DNA of 64,000 bases from Spisula solida (GCA_947247005.1 OX365955.1:14241322-14305321), one strand, 5' to 3'; counted from the stretch's first letter, positions 11,656-24,356 are shown. The notes: generated by a model from the sequence alone, not told the origin. Program-made: numbers and translations.

Positions 11656-13006
11656 AACTCTACTACAATAGTCATACGCAGTGATCTCCCTTGCCGATAC
11701 GCTACATTTTCAATATCGTGACGCGTAATTTATGCGGTAACATTTCGGATTATGTAAACATTTTAATTAATGTTTATATATGATGAATTGCGCATAATTT
11801 CTGAGTTAACAATAGTAAAGTGTACGCAACAACGCATGTTAATTAACATGCGTGACGCAACATAAAAAATGATAAATCATACGGCCAGAAAAAGATTATT
11901 TAGCTCGAATAGAATATGCCGAATGATCGACTTGAAATCCGTTATGTTCGTCGTTTTCAGCGGAAATTAGTTGTTTACACATTCTAATTTGTGTAGAGGC
12001 CATCATCCGACAACTTATGTAACTGTCCGTAAGGAAAGTCAGCGGGTGTTCTAGTATGACACTGGTTGAGGTTACCGGACTATCTTCATCGGGGCTATAT
12101 ACATTCCAAACTGTATGTCACGCTGTTTTACGGCGGACAAAAAAGAAAGTTAAAACAATTACACAGCGAGAGGTCCCGTTAAAATCGATTAGATCAGCGA
12201 CTCTATATTGATATATTGATGTATTGTATTGTATTGAATATTGATAGAGATTAGGATGATAATCTACGACATCTACGAATCTATAAGGCCACTTTTTCAT
12301 TTTCTGGTTTACAAGAATCTTTTGGAAAAATATTCACCGACCGGTCAAAAACAAAATAACTCTTTCCCTCACCATGGAGTTAAGATACGAATCCGGGAAA
12401 GAACAGTATTTATAGAACAGGTCTTTCCCACACTAACAAATTTCGGTGCGTATTTCATCCTAAAGCCCAAACCTTGGTATTTAATACTACATTGTATTTA
12501 TGATTTATATACACCACTTTACTTACTAAAAGATTCGCGACAGAAGCAGAAACTCGTTTGAACGATCCATAGCAACGACGTTACGTACACGTCCGGCCAT
12601 AGCAACGTATACGGCAGTCTACGTGCGTAATCGTACGAGCGAGAAAATCGTGAAGTATTTATAAAACGCGTGCAGGTTATGGAGAAATTATGAAAACATA
12701 TTATACGTAGATCTATATGGTCAACAAATAGCGAGATAAAGGTTTTTTAAAAAAATCGCAACTTTAAAATACCACGCCCTTACTGTTATTCCGATCAAAA
12801 ACAGTCGTACCAACATTGCAACTTCAGAAGTCGCCGACAATAGTAGATCACAGAAATGCCGCCGCTAAATATCAGACGTTGCCGACGTATGTCGGGCAAT
12901 CAAAGGAAACTGTTGAAGAACCGACATCAAATATATCGTAGCTGAACTTTATGCACTTAGGAATTTTGACTCAATTTCACGTACACATTGACACATTGTT
13001 GCTTAT
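11656..13006. other. Internal left arm of TTAA element, no genes seen
   Basis: Apart from the palindrome above I see no repeat, motif or credible ORF. Short open frames (around 12118-12561) show no recognisable domain. Confidence 0.4.
11832..11853. repeat. 22-bp perfect palindrome
   Basis: ACGCATGTTAA followed directly by its exact reverse complement, with no loop. It lies in the subterminal part of the TTAA element. It could be a protein-binding dyad or chance in AT-rich DNA. Confidence 0.6.
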
Positions 13007-13996
13007 TTATTCACCCCGTGTACCCCGATAAGACGTGCTAGCCTGAATACTGCTGTGTTAGCCTACCGCAAAAATTTCAACATTCAAGAGGTTAGGTATT
13101 TTGTGCGTGTTTCAATTATTTCGTGTCTACACCAGTAAAACGAAGAACGTGTACATGTGCAGTGGTTCTTCCTCGACATGAAGATGTGTTTTTTTCGATC
13201 TCAAACGTCACATTATATTTTAAACTTAATAAATTTGTCAAAAAGTCAGAAGTTTGGTCTTTAAAAAATAATTAAAAATACTTATAGACCGCGGAGAAAG
13301 TTCAAATTTCATGAATATGTAGTGAAATAATAGTAGCATATTTATTCGCATTGATTTATGCACTGGTATCATTATCTTTCTAGAAAATGACAGGTTTTCC
13401 GCGCTTGGTGGCATAAAATGGATAGTGCACGAGTTATATGGTGAAATTGTCTAGATACTGCCCGAGTCGTAGATGAATACTGCCCTTGTTGCTCACAGTT
13501 TTAATGTTTTAGGACTGAAAACAACATTTTCACGACACAATTTTCATACAACAATTCTTGTCTATCTATATTAAACATGTATTTAGTTTTAAGTGCATTG
13601 ATCTGCTGAATTTAATATAAATCCCCATATAATATACTGTCTAAATCCCGTGTACCATTTTCTTAGTTACACCACACATATACCAAGGTATCTTCGCATG
13701 GACGTATATATCAAATGCGTTCGTTCTTTGCTTTTTATTTCACAGAAGCGCTATTTGTGCATTTTCCGTTTATGTAACGAGTGTTATTTTTATCAATTTA
13801 CCATTTATTTAAAGCAAATCGGCATGTAAAGATACCTTTAACCATTCCTATAAATCAGAAAAATATGGCCTAGATAATATAGACGTACACATACATATAG
13901 CAAAATTGTCAATAAGAGTATAAAGATCTTGTCTATATCAACCAATTATCGGTGTGGTGTAATGCAGTCACATTGATCCTGTTTACGAAACCTTTT

Positions 13997-14075
13997 TAGG
14001 GGTTGTTGCAATGGCTGAGCGGTCTAATAAGTTAGTACGTCGCTTGATCACAAGTGGTTTGCAGTTTGAACCTTA
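13997..14075 (+). repeat. Degenerate tRNA-like SINE head
   Basis: It has an A-box-like TGGCTGAGCGGTCTAA and a B-box-like GGTTTGCAGTTTGAACC with Leu/Ser-tRNA-like spacing. The T arm and acceptor stem do not pair, so this is a decayed tRNA-derived SINE promoter and not a tRNA gene. Confidence 0.45.
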
Positions 14076-14452
14076 CATTTTAGAATCACATAGACGCCCC
14101 GTTTCACGAATTAGTATCCAATAAGTACCATGAGGTTTCAGTACTCTGAATTAACAAATATAAAGAAACCATTATCGTGGGTTAGATCGCAGCTTATCTG
14201 TTCAAGCGTTTATGAGAAACTCGTAAACGCTTAATCACTGACACTCAATTTAACAACTCGCTAGTGACGTTTTTTCCATTCCCAAAATTATTTAATGTTT
14301 GTCTTCCACTAGACATCAAACTGGAATCCAGAAAACAAATGCCGCAAGGCTACTTTCAGTGTACTGCAGCTATTCAGCGGATTTTCGATATGATAATGAC
14401 AGATCGGACAGGGAATTCAGGACTAAACGGAAACAGCTGGGCACGAAACTCA

Positions 14453-14800
14453 CTGTGGTGCCTACAGGTAGGACACGCGCTTGGAGATATATAGGTCCGG
14501 GTTCAATTACCGTCTGCGCCACTGCTCATTTTCTCGGAGCAAAATTAACCAATAATGTTCAACTCGACCAAGCTGTGAATTGGTACCTGTGAGGGTGGTG
14601 TTTGTTCATGTTCATAGTCTTGGTCGTCGCATCTCGATGTTGTCTTCACACAAACCAGGAGAGAAGTAGTCTCCATATAAGGACTCGAGCGCAGGTTTCC
14701 TTAGGTAGCCCAATGCCTAGGGGAAGTTAAATGTCGAAGGGTAGCTTGATTGCTGAAGGAGGCCCTCGAAAACTGGTAACTAAACGTAACATAACAGACA
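14453..14800 (+). mobile_element. tRNA-derived SINE (family A)
   Basis: The head contains GGTCCGGGTTCAATTACC (B-box-like), followed by a body with GTGAATTGGTAC, GAGAAGTAGTCTCCA and TCCTTAGGTAGCCCAATG. The last three blocks recur in the same order in the minus-strand copy at 36640-36970, which defines the family. Its end is A/C-rich (AACAACAAAACACGCAAC). It is inserted in long-TIR element 1. Confidence 0.7.
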
Positions 14801-17800
14801 ACAACAAAACACGCAACAAACGGGATTTATCCTTTCAATTATCCTCTTGTTGAACGCCTCATGTCATCTCCGTTTGTATGAAATCTGCCATTTGCAAAAA
14901 TGTCTGATTATGAGACAAATGTAAAGTAAGTGCTATTATATAATTATACATCATGTATTTCCACTGCGGTATACCGTAAACCGGATATTGCTAGTGAATG
15001 GGAGTAATGTTATCGATTTTCGCGACATTATAGTGTTCACTGGGATTAGTTCAGAAACGACTACTTTCTTCATCTCAACTAGGTTTTAATGTATTCGGAT
15101 ATTTTTATAACTTTATAGTACGCCATATTATAACAGGTATTTTTCATAGAAGTGTTTAAATTACTCAGTTATTGTCCGCTGCTCACTCGCAAACTTTGCC
15201 CACAACACTTTAAATGCGTTTGAACTGGGCATTCTAGTTATACTGAACTTTAATGTCTTAAGTCCAAATTTCAGAAAAAAATGATTGAACTTCAACAAAG
15301 ATACACACCAAAATACAAAATTAATGTAGATAAGTGCGTGTACAGCATATTGATATTTACTACATACAGAGTATTGCACATTAGCTCACTCTTATTAAAC
15401 TAGGAAATCAACCAAAAATAATACTTAGTACCAATTTAACATTATAACTATTTTTATGAACCTCAGAAGAGTGAATTCGAATATTTGAGTGCTGAGTGTA
15501 AGTATTGATTGTAATTTTGAACAATACAAAAAAGCGTCCATATCATAGTTAAAATAAGTATATCTCAAACTTGTGTACATATACAGTATTACATTTAAAA
15601 TCTCGAGGGACCCACCTCAGAATTCGTCATTCCAGCATGTCTTATGTACATGTAGTTTTTACACTCTCCAATTTTCAACATAATTATGCAGACAAAATTA
15701 GTACAAGTTTGCAGATCCTTTATGTTGCATTATATATGATGCACGCTAGAGCCGGTCGGTGGTTGCCATTCAACTGCAAGAAGGCTCATCTACATCTTTG
15801 TGTTCATAAAGGCTCAAGAGTAAATAATTCACTAAATTGATATGAAAATATTCTCAATAAAAATTGAGGTTGCCAGTCAATGAAGATATGTTTTACAACT
15901 GATTGACCAATGGGATGGGTGCACGCAACCAGGAAGTTTCAAGTATACTATTACTTAAAAGTACAATATAAGTAAGATGTCCCAGGCGGTTTACGATAAG
16001 CACATATCTTAAAAGAACAAGTTTGTCAACAAAGGTTGATTGAAATATTTATTAGCACATATAGTTTCCGCCTTCCTCGTTTGTAGATATAATCTAAAAA
16101 ATAATTTTGACACCTTCATTAGAACAATTAACAAAAGAAGATGAAACGAGACCATATCCATTTTATTTCCTGTACGACTTCTTTAACATGCGAATACTTT
16201 ATTTACGCGTGGGACCGTAAACTAGTTTTATACCTGATCGGAAGATGAAGTAATTGTAAATTAATATTTTAAGATTTTTCCACAATTTATTTAATCTGGA
16301 TGCAATGGTTCAGTTCATGTTGGTTATATGACTAACCGTTCAGAATCCGACCAATATTTAGAAGTTTTGTCAAATTAAATACCTTTTATTCTCTCATTTC
16401 ATGATTTCATGAAACAAATGAGGTTAACAAAATGTAACGACATTATCAAGGCTCATAAATATGGTTTTACACTAATGAAATTACAAATACACAAAATACA
16501 ACGTTGAGTTAGTTACCAATAAATACAAGTCAAATAGTTTCCTGCGGCTGATAACTTAGTTGTATTGTTTATGATGTGTTTTTTTTGCAGTTTGGATGCA
16601 ATTCGAATTTATTCCGGTGTAAGTTTAAATTTATGTTTCTGTCAAAATAATTCCAATACATGTAACAATACCGATCAATCTAACAACAAATGACATGACG
16701 AGATATACATCGTATTCAGTTTAAACAAACAAATATCCTCCAATTATTTGGTTGTGTTAAATGTATGTGCCGAACGAATGAACAAATTAAAAATAATTAG
16801 AAAAACATTTATCATGTATCAATACCATGCTTCTGTTAATCTTGCGATGTGTTCTCTACGGGATGTAGTCCACTATATTTATTAATGACCGGGATGATAA
16901 TGCAGCTGCAGACACCTGCTGTTTAGATTCGTGGTCTTGCGTTCACAGTGAAATTTCGGAATAGTTCTGATTTCTTTGGTAAATAAACTATTGTAATGCG
17001 ATAAAGACCGATGTTATCCGCATGGAATAATGGAATAGTCTGGTTCACGACATTCTTACAAAATGCTTCTTTTTTGGATATATTTTTTTGAAATCGTAAA
17101 CCATCGAGAACATGTCACGTGCCCCTCCATGGTCATTTTACTTTTGGCAATCCAATATAACCTGCGGCTCAAGGCCGCAGGTTAAATATATCTGGTCATA
17201 CCTAGCATTTACTAAATTTCCGTGAGCAATACTCCGTACACTGAACAGCAATACTCTGTACAACAATGAGCAATACCAATGCAATACTAAAATTCTCAAA
17301 ATGCACCGTTATTTATGACTCCGTTCCTGGTAAAACATTAACAACATATTATGCTTGGTCACTGGGATGTTCTTTTGATCGATTCAAATTGTGTAGCTTA
17401 ACGAGGAATATAAACAAAAACATCTTTATTTGACAGACCGAGCATATGTTTTGCGCGAGGAACGATACGAGTTTGGTCTTTTAAATGCCCTTTTAAGCAG
17501 TCCCTGGTCGTTTTCCGGTAGATACTTTTGTATATAATTTACATTCAACACACACAGAAAGACAAAACAGCGTCTCTGAACTTACCCTGTTGTGCACTTG
17601 AAGGTTGCGAAAATGGATAACATTACTCACCTTACTAGCAATAGCCGGTGTACTGTATACCGCAGTGTTTCCGCATTCTTGTTGACGGAATAGGCCGGAC
17701 ACATGTATTCAATGTTTTTTTTTATATAATATTATCAATAGCCATGCGAATAAATGTGTAGATGGTAGGCCGATAGGCATCGTTCAATCATGAGCGGGCT

Positions 17801-18309
17801 TGTTAGTACTTCAAGACAACATACAGCGGGGCTTCTCTTTTACATTTTGGGAGAGCATTGTTAGTAGGGGTTATTATGTCTAGGGGACTAGTGGTTTCAA
17901 AATACACATATAGACCTACTCGCAAGTAAAGTGACGTGGAAAGTAATTAACGAAAAGTGATATATTGGGTTCGCATGAGCGGATCAAGCAGACGCTCTGT
18001 ATAGAATGAACAATCTGGCTTCTCATGTCTTCAACCCTCATGGTGATAACATGTAGCTCAATGCGCTCTTTACTCGATTTATGTAATTGCTTGTAGATTC
18101 TACTCGTAGATTCTACTCGTAAGTAGACAGACTTACAGTACGATACTGACACCTGTGATTTTACAGGTAACAATGATGCCGAACAATATCATTATATTAT
18201 TATCTCTAGTAAGAACTATGTAGATTTCATCCCATGAAAATGTTAAATTATCTATTCCAGGCCTGCATTTATCCATGAAACAAGTATTAAAACAGACAAC
18301 ACAGGCAGT
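14801..18309. other. Interior of long-TIR element 1, no genes seen
   Basis: AT-rich sequence with small open frames lacking recognisable domains. The hairpin at 17159-17183 and a 13-bp direct doublet (TAGATTCTACTCG, about 18096-18120) are the only local structures noted. Confidence 0.4.
17159..17183. repeat. GC-rich perfect hairpin
   Basis: AACCTGCGGC, loop TCAAG, then GCCGCAGGTT: a 10-bp perfect stem with a 5-nt loop in otherwise AT-rich DNA. Its function is unknown. Confidence 0.7.
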
Positions 18310-18780
18310 ATAATAAGTGTTTTACAGATGACATGTGCAGTATCTACGGTATAACTCGTGCACTATCCATTTTGTGCCACCAAGCGCGGAAAACCTGTCA
18401 TTTTTTAGAAAGATACCGATGCCAGTGCATACATCAATATAATGAAATATGCTACTATTATTTTACTACATGTTTATGAAATTTGAGCGTTCTCCGCTGT
18501 CTATAAGTTTTTTAATTATTTTTTAAAGACCAAACTGCTGACTTTTTGACACATTTATTAAGTTTAAAATATAATGTGACGTTTGTGATTGAAAAAAACA
18601 CATCTTCGTGTCGAGGAAGAACCACTGCACATGTACACGTTCTTCGTTTTACTGGTGTAGACACGAAATAAATGAAACAGGCACAAAATACCTAATCTCT
18701 TGAATGTTGAATTTTTTGCGGTAGGCTAACACAGCAGTATTCAGGCTAGCACGTCTTATCGGGGTACACGGGGTGTTATT

Positions 18781-20755
18781 TGACTTCACGCTACATACGT
18801 GTTTTTTAATCGGTGCTATTGGAATAATGTATGATAGGTCTATTTAATTGATAAAATATATAACCTGTTACGTAACAATAGTGGACTAATAGTTTCTCAA
18901 GAAGGTAATTAAATTTGTCCTTTCTTAGCAAAACATGTAAATTAGAAATCAACATTCTACAGTATATTATTTGTAATTAAAATCTGTTTTAAAGGATTCA
19001 TGTGACAAGGTATACGCTTTGCCAGAGCGATATGAGGGGCGTATCCAGAGGAGGTCCAACTGGGTGGCTGGGAAGGGGTGGGCACGGGAGAGGCGTCCCC
19101 TCCGGGAAGATTTTTTCGAGTTTTGACTAAACATGGCGCAATTTCCTGCACTTTTACCTTTGAAACAATACCTAAACTAATTTAAGTAGTGCTACTAATT
19201 AATGTCCGTTCCAGTCGAAGGTTTTTCGAGATTTGACTAATCATATTACGGAAAGTTCGCGTCATTAAGATCCAGTATCGAAATGATCAAACGTAAGACA
19301 AATATATTAGTCTTCAATCAAATAATCATGATAATCAAACAAGCGCTGGATGTAATAAAGATGTCGATTTGTCTCAAATTCTGGGACATTCTTCCGAGCT
19401 CAATTCAAGGTCGTCAGTTCGACCGAGTAATACTCACGTAGCCCCGCGCGATGTCGGAACGATGCCATTTACAAAGAATTTTACGACCTGCTATAAAAAG
19501 CTTGCATCCTGGAAAACTATTATGAATAAAATAAAATCTACGCACAAAATACACAAACTTATGCACACAGAGAACTAAATTAAATTGCATGTACATTTCG
19601 GTCGCATTTTTGATGTCATCCGTCTATTTACGGAAAATCTAGTCAAGTTTTTCGAAAATGAGGTGACCTAATTCACGTAAGGGTATGATTGGTAGGCCTC
19701 AATTTCGAAACATTTCCAATACGACAACTGCAGTTAATAGAGGTAGCTAAATGATTTGGTCATCATTTTTACATAGAGAATTTTCGATCTTTTGACGAAT
19801 CGTGCCATCGGCAAAAATAAAAAGGTGAAATTCGATTTTTATTTTTTTCCACTTTCGTAATAAATTAAACCAAAAATAAATTATGCTAAATAAGTTGAGA
19901 GTCAAATTCTCTTCACTATACATGGTAAATAAAGGTTAGTTAGATCTGGTGATTTAATAGCGCGCGTTCATTCCCCCGCAAGATCCTGCGAAAAAAATAT
20001 GCGTTAATTAAACTTCGAAGTATAAAAATGAATTTATCATTACTGTAACTTATGTTAAACATTTCTGTGGAAATTGGCAAGTGCCCTCTAAGTTTTGTAC
20101 TTGACTTGATCACATTCACGGACAATCTGTGATCTAATTCATAAATGCCAATTAGCTATTCACACGTTGCTTATGCGTGAACGTGATATACGATCTCATT
20201 GGTTGATAACCGTTGTAGATGACGAGCCCCGCCTCCGATGTTATTAATTTAAGAGTGTCTTATGGGTGATCCGATTAATATACAACATGTCACGTTGTTT
20301 ATTACTCGTTTGACCCAATTTTTTACACACATAAGAAATTAAAAAGGGCAGGGCCGCTTTGACATCAAAGGGCACAGCAGGGCGTAGGAAAAGGGCAGCA
20401 GGGCATTGCGCCCTGCTATTAACGTCTAGCTGGGGCACTGTCAGACATGTCAAGATGCAGTCCCACGAATTTATCCGCACAAGTTTGTTAATGTCGATTT
20501 GTGTAATCGCCGCACAACAATGTTTAACCAAATATAATACGATGTGACGATAAATATGACAACGATGTTTAAACAAAATAATTGCAATATCACGCCTCGT
20601 TTGGCTACATGAAGTTAAAATTATCCCTTTTTTAATTAATTCCGCGTAAAGCGGCAGCCATTACTTTTCTGCAAATTTCCCCGAGTGCAATGCGCGTCCG
20701 TCTTTGAACGTACGGTGAACGGGTTTTATTCACGACTGATTACGACGAACGATAA
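18781..20755. other. Internal right arm of TTAA element, no genes seen
   Basis: A block near 19030-19160 and a related short block near 19205-19250 share a TTTTTCGAG.TTTGACTAA motif and look like repeat fragments. No coding sequence was recognised, including the antiparallel frames at 20244-20576. Confidence 0.4.
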
Positions 20756-20955
20756 CTCGATGCTCTTAAGAGTTGTCGTTATTGTGGGATAACTTACAAA
20801 TGGCGATCTCCATGTGCATCACAAAACATTGATTTCAAAATGCCCTAGCTCCATTAATAATCGTCTGATTTTCATTCTGTTTTCGCCCATGTGTTTCAAA
20901 TGAAGGCTAGTTTAAAATAAAACCAACTTGTTATTAGCCTTGCCTTTCCCTTTAA

Positions 20956-21148
20956 CCAGTACTAAACACATTCTATCCGTAAGCTTCTGCCAAGCTGCAC
21001 TACATAAGCCAGAGGTGGAGGACAATTTAACATAGGATGTATTATCTTCAGTCATTTATCATGCACAGTGTAAGCCTCGCACGGGTTCGTACTCACAACC
21101 TCATGATCAGTAGACATACGCCCTAATCACTGAGCTAGCCAAGCGGGC
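20956..21148 (-). mobile_element. tRNA-derived SINE, 5' (head) half
   Basis: Read on the minus strand it starts GGCCCGCTTGGCTAGCTCAG (A box) and has GGTTGTGAGTACGAACCC (B box), a clear tRNA-like RNA polymerase III promoter. It continues into CTGATTGT-type body sequence and joins the tail half at 11359-11457 once the TTAA element is removed. Confidence 0.75.
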
Positions 21149-21592
21149 CAATAATTGGAACAAACTTGGTAGAGGTCCACTGGACAATGCTTAGTATACA
21201 CAACAAATATCTAAGCTCTAGGCACTGTAGTTTCTGACTAGACGATTTTTAAAATTTCCATATATAAGTCTATGTACAATAATGTTACCCCCGGGGTGGA
21301 ACCAATTTTGATTCAAGGGCCATAACTTGAAAAAACTTGGTGGAGGTCAACTACACAATGCTACACACCAGATATCTTAACTCTATGCCCTGTGGTTTTT
21401 GACAAGGAGATTATTAAGATTTTCCTATTTGTTGCCATGGCAACTAGATTTTTTAATCCCTGTCAAGTTTCCTTGAAACTGTTTCAAGAGATGTTGTTTA
21501 AAGCAATTGTTGACGCAGTGATTCATCACCGACGACTGACAACACACGATCACAATAGCTCTCAAAGAGCACTTTGTGCTTTGATGAGCTAA
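21149..21592 (+). mobile_element. Pearl/Helitron-like element, right part with 3' hairpin
   Basis: Two more array units of about 155 bp continue in register from 11358. The 3' end follows: an imperfect hairpin (AGCTC.TCAAAGAGCAC, TTT loop, GTGCTTTGATGAGCT), then CTAA and a T. A subterminal hairpin followed by CTRR at an A/T target is the canonical Helitron 3' terminus (established). The same end type occurs at 39195-39282. Confidence 0.75.
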
Positions 21593-21909
21593 TAATTAGA
21601 ACATCTTCTGCTGAACAAAAAAACAATGAGTCATAGAATATTTGAATAGCACTACTTCTTTATACCACAAAATAGTCATTAAGGTTCCATTCCAACCTTC
21701 CAACTTCCTAATTAAAAACATATACGGAGATACACGGGAGGTCACAAAATGGTTGCAGATAAGGCATTGACATGTCTTGCCTATATTCGTAGTTTATTAT
21801 AATCTTTATTATAATGTAGATGCATAATACGTAGAAATAGAATGACGGTTCTCTAGCCAATGCACGTAGCGTTTGCGAGTAGTCCACTGACGGACGACTA
21901 ATTTCGCTG

Positions 21910-23480
21910 TCTAGTCTCATACTGTAGCCAGGGTACTTGAATGGTTGCTCTCATACTGTAGCCAGGGTACTTGAATAGTTACTCTCATACTGTAGTCAGG
22001 ATACTTGAATGGTTATTCTCATACTGTAGCCAGGGTACTTGAACGGTTAGTCTCATACTGTAGCCAGGGTACTTGAATGGTTAGTCTCATACTGTAGCCA
22101 TGGTACTTGAACGGTTGCTCTCATATTATAGCCAGGATACTTGAATGGTTGCTCTCATACTGTAGCCATGCTACTTGAATGGTTACTCTCATATTATAGC
22201 CAAGGTACTTGAATGGTTGCTCTCATACTATAGCCAGGGTACTTGAATGGTTGTCCTCATACTGTAGCCAGGGTACTTGAATGGCTGTTCTCATACTGTT
22301 ACCAGGGTACTTGAATAGTTACTCTCATAATGTAGCCAATGTACCTGAATGGTTGCTCACATACTGTAGCCAGGGTACTAAATGGTTACTCTTAAACTGT
22401 AGCCAGGGTACTTGAATGGTTGCCCTCATATTGTAGCCAAGGTACTTAAATGGTTACTCTCAAACTGTAGCCAGGGTACTTGAATGGTTGCTCTCATACT
22501 GTAGCCAGGGTACTTGAATGGTTACTCTCATACTGCAGCCAAGGTACTTGAATAGTTGCTCTCATAATGTAGCCAAGGTACTTGAATGGTTGCTCTCATA
22601 CTGTAGCCAGGGTACTTGAATGGTTGGCCTCCTACTGTAGCCATGGTACTTGAATGGTTGCTCTCATACTGTAGCCAGAGTACTTGAATGGTTGCCCTCA
22701 TACTGTAGCCAGGGTACTTGAATGGTTGCCCTAATACTGTAGTCAGGGTACTTGAATGGTTGTTCTCATACTGGTACTTGAATGTTTGCCCTCAAACTGT
22801 AGCCAGTGTACTTGAATAGTTGCTCTCATAATGTAGCCAAGGTACTTGAATGGTTGCTCTCATACTGTAGCCAGGGTACTTGAATGGGTGCTCTCATACT
22901 GTACCCAGGCTACTTGAATGGGAACTGTCATACAGTAGGCAGGGTACTTGAATGGTTGTTGTCATACTGTATCCAGGGTACTTGAATGTTTGTTTTCATA
23001 CTGTATTAAGGGTACTGAAATGGTTTCTGCCGTACTGTATCCAGGGTACTGGAATGGTTTCTGTCGTACTTTATCCAGGGTAGTGGAATGGTTGTTTCAC
23101 ACTGTAGTCAGGGTACTTGAATGGTTGTTGTCGTGCTGCAGTCAGGGTACTTAAATGGTTGATGTCATGCTGTCGTCAGGCTACTTGAATGGTTGCTGTC
23201 ATGCTGTAGTCAGGCTACTTGAATGGTTACTGACATACAATAGTCAGGCTACTTGAATGGTTGTTGTCATACTTTATATTGTCAGGGTACTTGTATGGTT
23301 ACTGTCATACTTTACATAGTCAGTGTACCTGGGTGGCTACTGTCATACTCTAGATAGTGTACTTGAATGGTTATTGTCGTAATGAAGTCAGGGTACTTAC
23401 ACGGCTACTGTCGTTTTGTATCTAATGACTGCTTGAATGGCTACTGTCATGTTGTATTTCGAGTACTCGAGTCGTTGCTG
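21910..23480. repeat. 34-bp minisatellite, ~45 copies
   Basis: The unit contains CTCATACTGTAGCCAGGG and TACTTGAATGGTTG. Successive starts such as 21916 and 21950 are exactly 34 bp apart. Copies are quite uniform to about 22900, then diverge and change to GTCAGG/GTCATGCTG variants with longer units toward 23400. The open frame at 22948-23154 is repeat, not a gene. Confidence 0.95.
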
Positions 23481-24095
23481 TAATAGTTCAGTTACCACAT
23501 TATTGATCTATGGTGTGTTATTAGCCGAATAATAGCATATCTGTGTTTTGATAGTAGCCGAAAGTAAGCATACGAGGGTTGTTTGGAGATTCTTTATCTC
23601 AAAAAAGTATCCGGCGAAACTCAGTAACTAGTATACGACTGTGAAGATAAACATTACATGACTCTCCAATGGAACAATTACATTGGTTTTGATCATATGT
23701 TGCACGATATTGGTTCCAAGACAACTTATATAATAATTATAATAATAATAATTATAACGACTTTATTTATTGTGGATTATATATTTGACAGTTATATAAA
23801 TATAAATTTTCAATATGGTCCACTTGAAAACAAAATACAGTAACAACCAACATAATAAAAACAAAAATGAAAACATGCATGCATGTACAGTTCATCGTAG
23901 ATAACTCTTGACCTATCAATAAACAAACATGCATAATATAAACATCGCAAGGTCGACTGACTTCTTATTATTAGTGATGTTTTAAGGAGTATATCATTAA
24001 AAGTGAATACGCACAAGATTGAACAAAATTAACATTCACTAGGACACTGTTCAGTGTAAATGTAGCTACACAATCAGAACATGTTAGGTTTAAGA
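23481..24095. other. Gene-free spacer
   Basis: AT-rich, with an ATAATTATAATAATA microsatellite-like run near 23730-23760. No coding sequence was recognised. Confidence 0.45.
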
Positions 24096-24099
24096 ATCT

Positions 24100-24145
24100 A
24101 TAATTGACCAACGTTTCGGCTTTTACCAGCCTTCATCAAGGTGGA
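24100..24145 (-). ncRNA. Hammerhead-ribozyme-like motif (Penelope-like element type)
   Basis: Read on the minus strand: TTGATGA (24133-24139), a stem-loop GGCT-loop-AGCC, the invariant GAAA (24114-24117), a one-base-pair stem III (C-GTTG-G) and a GTC cleavage triplet (24106-24108). Very short stem III and this stem II sequence are typical of hammerheads in Penelope-like retroelements (established family). The first box is TTGATGA, not CTGATGA, so a conserved core C is lost and activity is doubtful. No Penelope reverse transcriptase is visible nearby, so this is likely a terminal fragment. Confidence 0.65.
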
Positions 24146-24356
24146 ACATTCAAGATGTATATTTAGTTTACATTTTTTACTTGTGAACGAAGTCAAGAGT
24201 TATCATCGGCGGAATCTACATGAAAATGGGCATAATACACAACATAGAGTGAATTACTATTATGATGATTAACAGTAAAATATAACAGAAATCATGTAAA
24301 TGGAATTTGCAGACAACCTTATATAAAAGAAATAGAGGATATTACATGAGTGTCTT

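Larger units (their letters stand above)
13012..18775. mobile_element. Long-TIR element 1: CAC...GTG ends, 5-bp TSD
   Basis: Both ends carry an inverted repeat of about 460 bp (13012-~13480 and ~18310-18775), estimated at 85-90% matching by eye with a few indels. The ends read CACCCCGTGTACCCCGATAA inward. Direct TTATT copies flank it (13007-13011 and 18776-18780). It lies wholly inside the TTAA element. The interior holds a tRNA-like head, a SINE and a hairpin, but no transposase that I can recognise. Inverted orientation excludes LTRs. CAC termini with a 5-bp duplication match Transib/RAG-like elements, but no other shared sequence was seen, so the class is a hypothesis. Confidence 0.8.
11462..20951. 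mobile_element. TTAA-flanked Kolobok/T2-type DNA element, ~9.5 kb
   Basis: The element is flanked by TTAA at 11458-11461 and 20952-20955. Its ends form a terminal inverted repeat of about 190 bp (11462-~11655 against ~20760-20951), nearly identical over the first 110 bp and then drifting. Each end reads TTAAAGGGAAAGG outward to inward. This fits the TTAAAGGRR terminus of T2-type MITEs, which are associated with Kolobok transposons (established). No transposase-like ORF was found inside, so the element is non-autonomous or has been gutted by later insertions, the largest being 13012-18775. It sits precisely between the two halves of a SINE, so the boundaries are firm. Confidence 0.85.

Noticed and set aside
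13012..18775. Calling elements 1-3 members of Transib/RAG-like outright
   Set aside because: Only CAC ends and 5-bp duplications agree; heptamers do not match CACWATG, targets are AT-rich and no catalytic core is encoded.
22948..23154. Repetitive 68-residue protein
   Set aside because: It is a translation of the 34-bp minisatellite.
21910..23480. CRISPR array
   Set aside because: Head-to-tail units with no unique spacers, in a eukaryotic context.
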